Positions 25,130-34,618 of a stretch of 64,000 nt of DNA are shown here, piece after piece; the first letter of the stretch is position 1, and every line of letters begins with the position of its first letter. The stretch lies in contig CAMRHE010000197.1 of NCBI GenBank assembly GCA_947044405.1, positions 496,001 to 560,000 of the forward strand. The letters are read 5' to 3'. Origin of the DNA: Leptodactylus fallax (Eukaryota; Chordata; Amphibia; Anura; Leptodactylidae). The translations under genes were made by a program, and so were the position numbers. The notes under the pieces were generated by a model that searched no databases, was not told the origin of the DNA, and worked only from the letters and a program-made list of their open reading frames with translations.

Positions 25130-25149
25130 TGGCGTAGTCGGCAGGATTC
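25130..25149 (+). promoter_or_regulatory. Primer-binding site, tRNA-Ser type
   Basis: TGGCGTAGTCGGCAGGATTC begins 4 bases after the LTR. It is complementary to the CCA-bearing 3' end of vertebrate serine tRNA (acceptor ...GACTACG-CCA). All 20 bases agree with the tRNA as I know it. The site primes minus-strand DNA synthesis in retroviruses. Confidence 0.85.
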
Positions 25150-25165
25150 CATTTTATAGAATAAA

Positions 25166-25816
25166 ATGTTTAAACGTAAAACACAAGCTAGTTCTCTTTA
25201 CTTGATTCTAGCTCAGGAATGTGCTAAATTCACAGGGCTGGGGGAGGATTGGAAAGATCAATTGGGAAATGGCAGCCTGGCAGTGAAGTGTTTACAAAGG
25301 GGGTTGGTAAACAATGGAAATGCATATGTTGTTGTGTGTAGGAGGAGGGGCGGGATTTTGCTATCAGCTTACAGACAGCAGAATGAGGAACAGATGTTGT
25401 CACAGCAATTGTTAGCCCTCCAGTCTCAGGAGACTATGAATAAATGTCAAAAGCAGATTTTAGCTGATAAAGTTGACCAGTTCAAGAGTTATGCTGACCG
25501 AGCAGCGGTTAGGATTGCTCAATATAAATATAGGAAGAGGAGAGGGAAAATTAATAAGAAACAAATTGATGCCTCAGTGTTCTCCTCCACTGATGAAGTC
25601 CACCCAGGTGATTTTGAGGGGGATGATGATTGGGAAACTCCCCCTGACCCAACCATAGATCCTCCTGGAGTAAATGCTAAACCCATTATCAGATGGGAGC
25701 AGACAGCCCCTCTCTCTGCAGAATTCACAGAGGTGAAGGCATTGTTATTAGAACACAAAGCACAGGAGAGAGGAGGAATGTTTCAGGGAGATTCTTCCCG
25801 GGAACAATATGATTGA
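25166..25816 (+). CDS. Retroviral gag-like ORF, shortened
   Basis: A 216-codon open frame that starts 16 bases after the primer site, where gag begins in retroviruses. The first 70 residues could be a matrix-like domain. Residues 70-130 are rich in Gln/Lys and likely helical or coiled-coil, with a basic cluster (KYRKRRGKINKK, about residues 121-132). The C-terminal part is acidic and proline-rich (DDDWETPPDPTIDPPG). I see no major homology region or Cys-His zinc knuckle, so capsid and nucleocapsid are missing or unrecognisable. The frame stops just before the protease remnant. It is probably an internally deleted gag. Confidence 0.65.
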   Translation: MFKRKTQASSLYLILAQECAKFTGLGEDWKDQLGNGSLAVKCLQRGLVNNGNAYVVVCRRRGGILLSAYRQQNEEQMLSQQLLALQSQETMNKCQKQILADKVDQFKSYADRAAVRIAQYKYRKRRGKINKKQIDASVFSSTDEVHPGDFEGDDDWETPPDPTIDPPGVNAKPIIRWEQTAPLSAEFTEVKALLLEHKAQERGGMFQGDSSREQYD

Positions 25817-25820
25817 CATT

Positions 25821-26204
25821 TTAGCCAAGCCCATTGTGTAGATGCCCGACCCCATGTAAATTTGAGAATTGAATGGAAACACAAAAATGTACAAAATGTA
25901 ATTGCATTATTAGATACGGGGGCGGAGGCACTCTGGGCAGAAAATAACCATTACAAAAAAATTGGCAGAGAATAGGAAACCTTCCTGTGAGGCAGTACAG
26001 TGTAATTGTAGTTCCAGTGCCTGAATATATTATTGGTATAGACATTTTGAAGGGAATGCAGTTACATTTGCCTGATGGTAAGTATTCTTTTGGAGTAAAA
26101 TCTGTGCAAATTAATCCTGTTTTGATAAGGAAATTGAAAATGAAACCTGTTGAGATTCCCAGAGCCACAAAAACAATTCATAGTCTGTCGCAAATGGGTT
26201 GGTA
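25821..26204 (+). pseudogene. Retroviral aspartic protease remnant
   Basis: The hallmark LDTGA is encoded at 25,910-25,924, preceded by hydrophobic residues (VIA). After a frameshift and stop, the frame at 25,987-26,204 gives EYIIGIDIL, like the C-terminal part of retroviral proteases. The enzyme would mature Gag-Pol. It is interrupted near 25,973 and cannot be functional. Confidence 0.75.
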
Positions 26205-26352
26205 AACTGGATGCCCACCTGGCATTCTCATGATTGGAAAATAGGGACCAAAGAAATATAGGGAATATGTCATAAAACGACTGTAACCGTTTTTCATGTG
26301 GATGCTCATACTAATATCAATTCTCTTGACAGACTTTACAAAAGCATAGCTG

Positions 26353-26865
26353 ATGAACAATCAAATATTGCCAAAAAGCCACCTTCCAGTGGGGACAGAC
26401 CAGAGGTGTTCCCCTCAGGTTAGAGGTTATAAAAACAATAATATAACAGTGTCCTGTGTGTCAACATTCACACACAGGGTAGTGCCAAGGGTGGTAAAGG
26501 GATATATCTTGCTAGGCACATTGCCTGGCCAGATTTGGCAGATAGACTTCATTGGATCATTAACTGAGTCCAAAGGATGTAAATCTGCCTGCACAGCAGT
26601 GGATACATACTCAGCTGTACTGATGGTACACCCCTGTAAGTTTGCCAATGCTAATTCTACCATCCGCCTGCTAGAAAATATAGTGCTGTATTATGGCATA
26701 CCTTTGCAAATGCAATCAGATAATGGTAGCCATTTTAAAAACAATAGAGTGCAGCAATTTGCCCAGGAGCACAATGTGGAGTGGATCTTTCATGTCCCCT
26801 ATTGCCCCCGGGCTGCAGGCTTAATTGAGCGGATGAATGGGATGTTTAAACAACAGTTGCAATAG
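26353..26865 (+). CDS. Retroviral integrase core, truncated
   Basis: 170 codons. The central catalytic domain is clear: Asp65 in IWQIDFIGS, Asp123 in QSDNGSHF and Glu159 in GLIERMNG. The Asp-to-Glu spacing is 35 residues, so this is a DD35E core. The N-terminal zinc-binding domain is not complete and the frame ends soon after the core helix. Short shifted frames (about 26,870-27,110) look like the remnant C-terminal domain. The family's enzyme inserts proviral DNA. It is non-functional here because of truncation and loss of the rest of pol. Confidence 0.85.
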   Translation: MNNQILPKSHLPVGTDQRCSPQVRGYKNNNITVSCVSTFTHRVVPRVVKGYILLGTLPGQIWQIDFIGSLTESKGCKSACTAVDTYSAVLMVHPCKFANANSTIRLLENIVLYYGIPLQMQSDNGSHFKNNRVQQFAQEHNVEWIFHVPYCPRAAGLIERMNGMFKQQLQ

Positions 26866-27161
26866 CTAACTGATGAGGTAATTAATCCTGATTACCAAGG
26901 TGAGATTAAAGTGATTTTACACAATGCTGGAGCAGAAGCATTGGGAACACAGGAGAGGCTCCTAGACAGCTGATTGTACAAGGCCCTGGTGGTTTTGGAC
27001 ACTCAGATGGGGCCAAGGTGTGGGTAAAACAGCCACAAGGTCCTCCCACACCAGCTGAAGTGATTACAAAGGGTACTGACAATGCGCTAGTTACTATGAC
27101 TCCTGGTACAACTTGATATTAGTACACTCCAGCCAATAATGTGTATTTACGTGAGTAATTT

Positions 27162-28058
27162 GTGTTCCTCTCAGGTTTGGATTTTGTTAGCCCTCAGTGG
27201 ATGCCTTCTGGTAGTGTTATTATGGATCTGGCACGAGCATTATCAAGACCACCGCGGGTCAGAGGACAATCCAAATCGGGAGTGAGGAGAACAAAAGAAA
27301 TGTGGCTGTACCTAGCTCGAGTACTGAATATGACAGACTTTTGCCTGAAAAATGCATATTCCAGCAATGTCCTGGAAACTTGTTTGGTCGCTGTACCAAC
27401 TTCTGTTGCAGTATGGACTAAAGTGTTACAAATTCAGTTAAATGATACTGACTTACAGGAAGCCGATCTACATTTCCATGTGGATTGGATAAGTCCTTAT
27501 TATGCTTGTGCAAACATCAGAACATGTGTATATATAAGTATGGCTGTATCACTGGTAGGAATACCAGGCTTAGCAGTATATAATCATGAAACTATATCAC
27601 GTATGGCTTGCTTTATGGTAAAGAATATAAATATTACTAGTGCCATTATAGAGGATGTTTTGTTAGATTTACACTCATATAAGGAAGCAATATTACAGAA
27701 TAGAGCTGCTATAGATTACTTATTACTTAAGCATGGTTATGGATGTCACAGCTTTGCAGGAATGTGTTGCTTCAATTTGTCTGATCATTCAGAAGATGTT
27801 CATGATAAGTTGCAGCAACTGCAGGAAATGATTACTCATATTAAACAAGATGTAAATCAAGGGTGGTGGGATTGGCTATTAGCCTTCCTACCAGATTTCG
27901 GATATCTTCGACAAATTGTCGGAATCATCCTTTGTGTAATAGCTCTTTTAATTATGAGTTGTTGCTGTCTACAATGCATTCCATCCTTATACACTATGTT
28001 AACACCCACTAGGCATCAAACAATAAAAGTAGCTTATGGTGCATATGAGGTTGCTTGA
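27162..28058 (+). CDS. Retroviral env-like ORF, mostly transmembrane subunit
   Basis: 298 codons. Residues 177-193 form a conserved immunosuppressive-type segment. It is followed by a CX6CC motif (Cys195, Cys202, Cys203) that in gamma- and alpha-type envelopes links surface and transmembrane subunits. The segment 205-235 is amphipathic. A hydrophobic anchor spans about residues 248-269, then a short cytoplasmic tail with Cys residues. Most of the surface subunit is missing and no furin site is evident. The envelope type resembles alpharetrovirus-like and gamma-like proteins. The ORF is open to its natural end just before the polypurine tract. Confidence 0.85.
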   Translation: MFLSGLDFVSPQWMPSGSVIMDLARALSRPPRVRGQSKSGVRRTKEMWLYLARVLNMTDFCLKNAYSSNVLETCLVAVPTSVAVWTKVLQIQLNDTDLQEADLHFHVDWISPYYACANIRTCVYISMAVSLVGIPGLAVYNHETISRMACFMVKNINITSAIIEDVLLDLHSYKEAILQNRAAIDYLLLKHGYGCHSFAGMCCFNLSDHSEDVHDKLQQLQEMITHIKQDVNQGWWDWLLAFLPDFGYLRQIVGIILCVIALLIMSCCCLQCIPSLYTMLTPTRHQTIKVAYGAYEVA

Positions 28059-28064
28059 CTTGAC

Positions 28065-28074
28065 TAGGGTGGAA
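28065..28074 (+). promoter_or_regulatory. Polypurine tract
   Basis: TAGGGTGGAA lies immediately before the 3' LTR. It is short but in the expected place for priming plus-strand synthesis. Confidence 0.6.
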
Positions 28075-29291
28075 TGTAATGCTAAAAACCAAAATGATAG
28101 CCCTTGATAAAATTGCTGACAAGGTGTTTATAGAAGTCAAGTCATGTAACCTTAGTTTCAACTCTGTATAGTGTCTAGTCAGACAGAAAGCAAGATCAGA
28201 GTTCAATTCTGTTCTATGTGATGTTTACATGCACATTAAGCGAGCTTAAAGTTTAACTAGATAATGTCTAGATAGACATGAAACTAGTTCTAAAGTTCAA
28301 CTCTGTTCTATATGATGTTTACATGGACAGCTTGAAGAATCAGCTCTGTTTGACTTTGTCTACATAAGACATAAAAATCAACTCAAAAGTGCAACCCTGC
28401 TTGACTTTATGTTTACATGTCCATAAACGCCAGTTTAACAATTAACTCTGTATGAAGCTAAGTGTCACAAGACATATTCTGGTGAAAACTGGCCTATTTC
28501 GCAAGAATGTGAGCTTGGAGATGAGAAAAGCCTTACAGAGGTGTATACACCTCTGTAACCCGCCCACTCTATGACACACACAAAGGGTATATAAAGACGG
28601 ATGATATCCCCCAGCCATATGTTGCAATCTTGATAGCAGATTGGGGACGCCTGCTGCTGCATACCTGTCACAATGGCTTGATGATATTTTCCTACAGCTA
28701 CCCTCATCAGAACTAAGCTTAGCAGTGTTGTAAGTATTTGATTTGATTACCGTGCTATACATACTATATTGTAAGTGTTGATTTAATATACTTTAAGTAT
28801 TTGAATATATCATAGTTTGATTGACTTTTGATATTTGATTATCTCATAGTTTTGATTGACTTTGAGATTTGATTATACCTAACTGCTATAGCAAGGGTTG
28901 ATTTGATATACTTTAAGTATTTGATTATCTCATAGTTTGATTGACTTTGAGATTTGATTATACCTTACTATACCTGCTGTATGGTAAGTGTTGAATACAT
29001 ATCATAGTTTGATTGACTTTGATATGTGATTGTACCTAGCTATATCTGCTGTATTGCAACGTTTGATTATTCTGTCTAATATCTGTTATACTTTTCCTTG
29101 TTATAAGACCTTCTCTTATACTCTTCGTAGTGAAATGTTACCTTTTTGATATCTTCTTACCTTTTGCTATCTTCTTATACTCTTCTTAATAAAATGTTAA
29201 GCCATTTGGGGATAGTCTAGTGTTTTATTTTTTTCTATAACTTTATTCTATTACATGGAATCCAAAGAATCTGTTTTCATTTGGCAAAACA
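28075..29291 (+). repeat. 3' LTR of the endogenous retrovirus
   Basis: Matches the 5' LTR over its whole length. Differences seen by eye include a 5-base duplication (AAGTCAAGTCATG), scattered single substitutions and a longer T run (TTTATTTTTTTC). It has the same TATA box (about 28,588) and AATAAA signal (about 29,188). Ends AAAACA next to CTCTA. Confidence 0.92.
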
Positions 29292-29335
29292 CTCTAGTCA
29301 CAGCCATGGAGCACACTGGGCTGAAAACAGGAATT

Positions 29336-29890
29336 CTGTGCCCCCCCCCCCACAATACAATGCTCCACATTATATATAATGCTCCACTGTGGCCCCACAC
29401 AGTATAAAATGCTCCCTTGACCCCCCATAGTGGCCCCACATGGTATATAATGCTCCACACAGTATAATATGCTAGCCCAGCAGCCCCACACAGTATAAAA
29501 GGCTCCCCACAGTGCCTCCTCAGTATAATGCTCCACACAGTATAATATGCTCCCTACAGTGGCCTCACATAGTATAATATGTTCCTCAGAGCCTGCCCCC
29601 ACCACAGTATATTGCTCCACAGTGGCCCCCAAGTATCAAGCTCCTTAGTGCCCCTACAGAGTGTAATATGTTCCCTAGAAGCCCCCCACTATAATGCTCC
29701 ACAGTGACCCCACACAAAATAATATGCTCCCCAGAGGCACTCCAGTATAATATGCTCCCCACAGTGGCCCCAAACAATATAATATGTTCCACAGTGGCCC
29801 CCAGACAACATAATATGCTCCCCAGAGGGCCACCCTAGAATAATGCTCCACAGTGGCTCCACACAATATAATATGCTCCCTGAGCACCCA
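29336..29890. repeat. Minisatellite, roughly 30-35-bp irregular units
   Basis: About 16 imperfect units built on CACAGTATAATATGCTCC and CCACAGTGGCCC. It probably derives from a hAT-like repeat whose inner units recur at 3.3, 57.2 and 62.1 kb. A C13 run starts the array at about 29,340. Confidence 0.8.
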
Positions 29891-31107
29891 GACAATGCCA
29901 ATGCCATTACTATTTTAGCCACTAATATGATCACTTACAAATTTTTAATATCTACAGATAATTTTTCTGGCTTCATTTGTAAAGTTTTGCACCTTGTACA
30001 GTTAGGCAAATAGATGGCAAGTTGATTCAGTTGCTGATCTTGCTTGTCCAGATTCCTTTCATTCTAGCACTTGAGCACTGCCTTCAGAAATGCACTACTT
30101 GTGGTGTTTTCTGTTGTGTCAAATGTAACCCATAAAGCTTTGCTCAGACACACAGCAAGTTCTTCCTATTACACGAGTTACTTACATAGTTGTATTGCAT
30201 ATCCAACTGCTAGGAGACTGATCTTTATTTTATGGCAATGGGAAAAATGTAAATAATTCCAACAATAACCTGGGTATCAGACCTGATGTCAACATATCAT
30301 GACCCTAGTTATCCACCATGTAGGAATGCAAACAACCAGCAATAAAACATTTTTAATCACACTTTAAAAAACGGTGCCAAAAAGCCAAATCACAAAACTC
30401 CCCTTAGGGCAACTCAAGATATCAATATCAATATACCTGTTTGGCAAAGTATTGGCCTATCGGGAAACACATTCACTTATAAACAAGATGGATACATCAA
30501 AAGATTAACCTGGGGCATCAGGCTCCTAAGTAAAAGAAAGATCACCATATCCATGTGTTTTCCTGGGTGCATCTCTGCAGAGAAGCTTCCATGCAATTTG
30601 GGGACATCAGAGTCCTCAAAAAAAGCTATACTCCTAGTAAACAAGGGCATAAAAGAATGGAGACCTCCCTTCCTGAAAGGTGAGGACAAAGTAAGCTTAG
30701 TGAAAAACTCTGCTGGAAGATAAAGTAGTACCCTGGCATTTGGTTGCTAGCTGTTCACTAAACAGGCCATACAACGGATAGGACTGTGTAAAGTATGGTG
30801 CCAGAGTCCAAGGTTTACATACTTTAGGCACCATGAGGAACTTTCACCACCTCTACCAACTCCATTTCTTATAATCAGGTAATAGGTGCCGACCCACTGA
30901 TTCCAGCACAGTTGGAATTTTTTTCTCCATCTCCCTCTATTTTTGTGCATTAAGTGCGATTAGTTTTGGTGTCTGATAAGCTATTAAGGCTCTGTACTGT
31001 CAAGAGGACAGTGTCAGGCAGGAGCAGGAATTTATTACTTAACCTTTTCCTTACACACTTCTGCAGTAACATGTTTGGAAATTTTAGTATGTGGTAAATG
31101 ATAGACT
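29891..31107. other. Gene-free stretch, nothing recognised
   Basis: Only short frames without motifs. The segment 30,470-30,960 looks like decayed coding sequence (compositionally even, several open stretches on the minus strand). I cannot name its origin. Confidence 0.4.
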
Positions 31108-31361
31108 AAGACTAGGTTCACCCCTGTACCTGTTCTCCGCTGGGGGATTCCGTTCCCCATTCCTCTTTAAAAATGCGGAGAAAAAAGTCCTGCAAGCAGG
31201 ATTTTTCTCTCTGCATTTTTCGGGCGGAAATTAGGCGGAAACACAGCGGACCCCATTATAGTCTATGGGGTCCACAGGTAACCACTTAAGCGGATTAGGT
31301 TTCCGTTTCCCCAAGCAGACCCCACAAATGGAAACCCGAACGCAGATGTGAACCTAGCGTG
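31108..31361. mobile_element. MITE with 'ACTAGGTTCAC' inverted ends
   Basis: Left end GACTAGGTTCACCCCTG, right end GCAGATGTGAACCTAGC, with GCGGA/TCCGC words symmetrically inside. Comparable to 4815-5058. Non-coding. Confidence 0.6.
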
Positions 31362-31566
31362 AAGTTTCCCTAAAATTAATTCAGACCTAATACTGATACT
31401 ACAGACGTTACAGAAACGCACCTCTTTTTGTTGCAGATTTTGCTGTCTTTTTTTTTGAGCCAAAGCCAGGAGAGGTCAACTCTGCTTGTAATTCTAATTT
31501 ACTTGGAATTGTGAAAATTCAGTTTTTTTAAATTCTTTTTGGTATCTCTAGATTTGTGTCAGATTA

Positions 31567-31632
31567 TATATAATATATATGCTGTATATATATAATTATA
31601 TTATTATTATATATAATAATATATATTATTGT
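31567..31632. repeat. (TA)-rich microsatellite
   Basis: An alternating AT tract with strong self-complementarity (ATATATAATAT type). Confidence 0.8.
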
Positions 31633-31729
31633 CTTTCCATTCTTTGCTACAATGAGAAATAAGATTAAAGTCTGGAATAGACTTTTTTTGTACACTTTAT
31701 GTATTACACTGGTTAAAATGGTGGTATTA

Positions 31730-31838
31730 CAGTGGGGAAAAAAAGTATTTAGTCAGCCACTAATTGTGCAAGTTTTCCCACTTAAAAAGATGAGAGAGGC
31801 CTGTAATTGACATCATAGGTAGACCTCAACTATGAGAG
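31730..31838. mobile_element. Tc1 subfamily B, single terminal fragment
   Basis: Starts CAGTGGGGAAAAAAAGTATT and follows the inverted-repeat end of the 34,619 element for about 110 bp. It then loses similarity after CAACTATGAGAG. No second end is nearby. Confidence 0.75.
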
Positions 31839-32074
31839 GTCTATTTTTCTACTCTTTCTGATCTTGCCATCTGGGAGCAATGTACCAAAACTAAAGTCAT
31901 TTTGAATTCATTTTTGGGTCTGAATAAATTCTGGACATCTAAGTATGGTGTGTGAATTTACTTTAAGGCTGAGGACCCACATTGAGGAAACAGTTTTTTT
32001 TGTTGCAGATTTAGCTGCGTTTTTTTGAGCCAAAGCCAAGAATGGCTACAAAAGGAATGGTAAATATATAGGAA

Positions 32075-33004
32075 CAGGGCTGTTTTGACACATTGGTAGG
32101 CCCAGTGCAAAGGTTTCATAAGTGGGCCCCCCCCATCATCTCCCACTATCTGAAAGCTGCCAAAAAACCAGGATTTTATATGGTGACATTTAATGGGTGA
32201 AAATGTGCTATGTGACTGATGGAACTTTCTGCCTGTAAGAAAGTGTTTTATATGTTAATCTCTAGCAATTGTTATTGCTATTATTTTAGATTGAGGCGGT
32301 CGGTGTATCAGGTATGGACAGGACAGGGACAGTGAAAAAATATAAACGTTATTGATGACTTTGTGCATGTGTTGTGTAAGTGTTTGGTGTGACTATTTTG
32401 GCACTGCAACCTGGATGATGCTAAACATCTGGGTCACAGCACCAATAGACTTCCTGGTTATGTTCAGAGGGGTATTACATAAGAATACCCCTTTGATTAG
32501 ACTCAGAGGGGTATTACATTATCCCTCTATGTGAGGATCAGAGTATAATATGCTCTCTCATAGATAGAATACCAGGATCATCATGATAGCCCTTAAAGAT
32601 TCTGAGCGATTCGCTGTTAAAAACGCTGTCGGGAATTGAGATCAGCATTTGGATCTCAATGCCAAACATAATTTTCATCGCTCAGGATTTGTAAGGACTA
32701 TCATGAAGATCTGGGTATCATTTTAAAGATGAGATTTTCATCTTTAAAATGAATCCAAGGTCGCCTTCATAGCCCTACTGTCATCCCCACAGTATAATCT
32801 CCCTCTCCAACCACAAAAAAATAATAATAAAAAAAAAAAAAACACTAATACTCACCTCTCCTCGCTCCCGCTCTTTGTATGTAACTGGGGCAGCCCGGAA
32901 CGGCGGGACAGAATACACAGGACTGTCCCGCTATCCCAACGGGGCCCCACTACTATAGGGCCCGTTGCAAGTGCACCGCTGGCCCTATGCTGAAAGCGGC
33001 CCTG
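32075..33004. mobile_element. Non-autonomous hAT-like element, copy A (930 bp)
   Basis: Terminal inverted repeat CAGGGC...GCCCTG. It is flanked by identical 8-bp duplications TATAGGAA (32,067-32,074 and 33,005-33,012). Subterminal words TTTTGACACATTGGTAGGCC and CAGTGCAAAGGTTTCATAAG are shared with copy B at 57,085. No transposase. Confidence 0.88.
32570..32720. repeat. Hairpin element nested in hAT copy A
   Basis: Inverted halves: TACCAGGATCATCATGATAG with TTCTGAGCGAT at the left, and ATCGCTCAGGA with ACTATCATGAAGATCTGGGTA at the right. The outermost bases are TA on both sides, consistent with a mariner-type MITE. A further perfect hairpin with 14-bp arms (CATTTTAAAGATGA / TCATCTTTAAAATG) follows at about 32,718-32,751. 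Confidence 0.55.
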
Positions 33005-33122
33005 TATAGGAAGTTCTTATACTTCTCCCTTCTGCTCAATCTACTCCTTGTTCTGGCTCAAAAAACCACAGCAAAATCTGAAACAAAAAAAGCTGCGTTT
33101 CCACAACGTGGGGCCTCAGCCA

Positions 33123-34500
33123 AACTCAGCATAATCCCCCCCAACTGTCCCATTCTCCACATCACTATCAAAAATCCAGTCCACCCGTACTACCACTTGA
33201 TTTGGAGAATCAAAAAACACAGCAGAATCCTCAGTAACAATTATTTTAGTATTATAGTCCGTAGACTGTTCTTAACTTGAAAAAAAAAAGTTGCATCTCT
33301 TTTTAGCGGTGGCCTGAGTTATCAGGGTATTAAAAACCTTAGAACCATTATAGGAAACATCTGACAATGTTCTTGCTTTTTTTGGAAGTGCATCCTGATC
33401 ACCAACATTTAAGAGTTCAATAAAAATCAGTTTGAGTGGAGCTCCAGACTACCTTACTTTCACTGGGACACAGTGTGCCCTTTCTACTGAAAAAAACTTT
33501 GACAAATAATTCTCTTCAAATGATCCCATTCTTTATAAAAGAAACAGTTCATGCCTCCAGATTTCTGCATTTGAACTTCCTGTTTCAAACCTCCAAACCT
33601 GGAACTCTATCCTCTGCTACACATACTCTCTTGATAACTGTAGACAAATTGACTCTTATTACCAAATTTGTAATGAGATTCAAGACATTGCTTCATTCAC
33701 CTTTTGTATAGTCAATAGGATTTCGTACAACTTTGATAAGTATTACTCGCATGCATCTTTATAGTATCCAACTTCACCAAATTAGAATTATCTTCAGAGG
33801 GTGTTAGAGTTATACCATATCCCTTATCAATTTCCAGATCCACAGAGACTTCAGCAGCGACCGGGGAATGTGTGAAAGAACTCAAAAATGGATCCACTAC
33901 AGCCAACGCACTCAACCTTTTTGCTGCTAAATCATCAGATTTTTTTTTTCTTGGGAGGCATATTAATATAAGTGCAGTTTACATCTGCTATTTTAGCTCC
34001 TCAGTTCATAAGTTGCAGTTTATAGGACTTAGTGTAAGGCTTCAAAGCTAATGACACCAATCGACAAAGCTGGCAACAGGACCAAGCCAAAAGAGAGACA
34101 AAGGTCCAGGAGTTACTCACAGACCCAATGCGGCAGAAGCTGATGAGGCTGGAGACTGCTTAGCAGAAGCTGACAGAAGCGGAAGATGGAGATTGTATAG
34201 CGTGACGCAACAGGCGGTAAACCGAACAGTAGTAACGGCTTGTATTAATCTGGAGACCTCATGGAGTAGCGTGGTGGGGAGAGCGCGGATGACTTCCACA
34301 CACATGCTCACCTCCAACCAGAAAAGGTTGTCAGACATCAAATAAAAATTGGGCAAATGCAGACGATGGTAGAAAATAGCAAAAGATTCCCGACTTGACA
34401 TTATTATGGCAGTCAGGTAAACAGACATCTGCAAGGAGCACCAGAGCAAAAGCTCTGGAGTAATATGGGGTCCATGAGGTATGTAATGCTTTTTTTTGTT
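33123..34500 (-). mobile_element. Decayed LINE-1-like fragment (minus strand)
   Basis: On the minus strand an ATG at about 33,963 begins MPPKKKKSDDLAAKRLSALA. This is a basic start reminiscent of L1 first ORFs, and the frame is open until about 33,712. Downstream fragments (about 33,650-33,125) are shifted and broken. The region 34,020-34,512 would then be its 5' untranslated part. Assignment is tentative, from style rather than a diagnostic domain. Confidence 0.3.
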
Positions 34501-34618
34501 ATTTTGGACCATACTCTGCTTTTGCCCACTTTTTATTTAAACTTGGAGAACTCATTTAGTTCCAGAGTGTGCTGTCATGGTTGCATGTAAACAGAATTTT
34601 AGCTGTAATATAATACTA

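Larger units (their letters stand above)
23919..29291 (+). mobile_element. Endogenous retrovirus with two near-identical LTRs, internally deleted
   Basis: A proviral structure flanked by the 5-bp duplication CTCTA (23,914-23,918 and 29,292-29,296). The order is 5' LTR, serine-tRNA primer site, gag-like ORF, protease remnant, integrase, env and 3' LTR. The reverse transcriptase and RNase H part of pol is absent: only about 150 bp separates the protease and integrase remnants. By eye the LTRs differ by about seven substitutions and four small indels over 1.2 kb, so the insertion is recent. Defective for replication as it stands. Confidence 0.93.
19102..29296. mobile_element. hAT-like element, composite: carries three solo LTRs and an endogenous retrovirus
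   Basis: The left end reads TAAAGAAGAGCGAAT. The right end, read outward-in, is TAGAGATGAGCGAAT. Identical 8-bp flanks GTCACAGC lie at 19,094-19,101 and 29,297-29,304. An 8-bp duplication with such termini fits the hAT superfamily. Removing the four LTR-type insertions leaves roughly 2 kb with no transposase frame, so it is non-autonomous. It contains an internal tandem array in which the solo LTRs sit. Confidence 0.8.
31963..33122. mobile_element. Palindromic MITE family P, split by a hAT-like insertion
   Basis: The left half (31,963-32,074) and right half (33,013-33,122) together make a normal family P copy: AAGGCTGAGGACCCACATTG at one end and CAACGTGGGGCCTCAGCC at the other. The interruption is exactly at the 8-bp site TATAGGAA, which is duplicated around the inserted element. 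Confidence 0.8.

Noticed and set aside
25130..25149. Possible tRNA gene at the serine-tRNA match
   Set aside because: Only the 3'-end complement is present, directly after an LTR. It is a primer-binding site, not a tRNA gene.
29336..29890. CRISPR-like appearance of regular repeats
   Set aside because: Units are imperfect, spacers are not unique and no cas genes exist. The genome is eukaryotic. It is a minisatellite.
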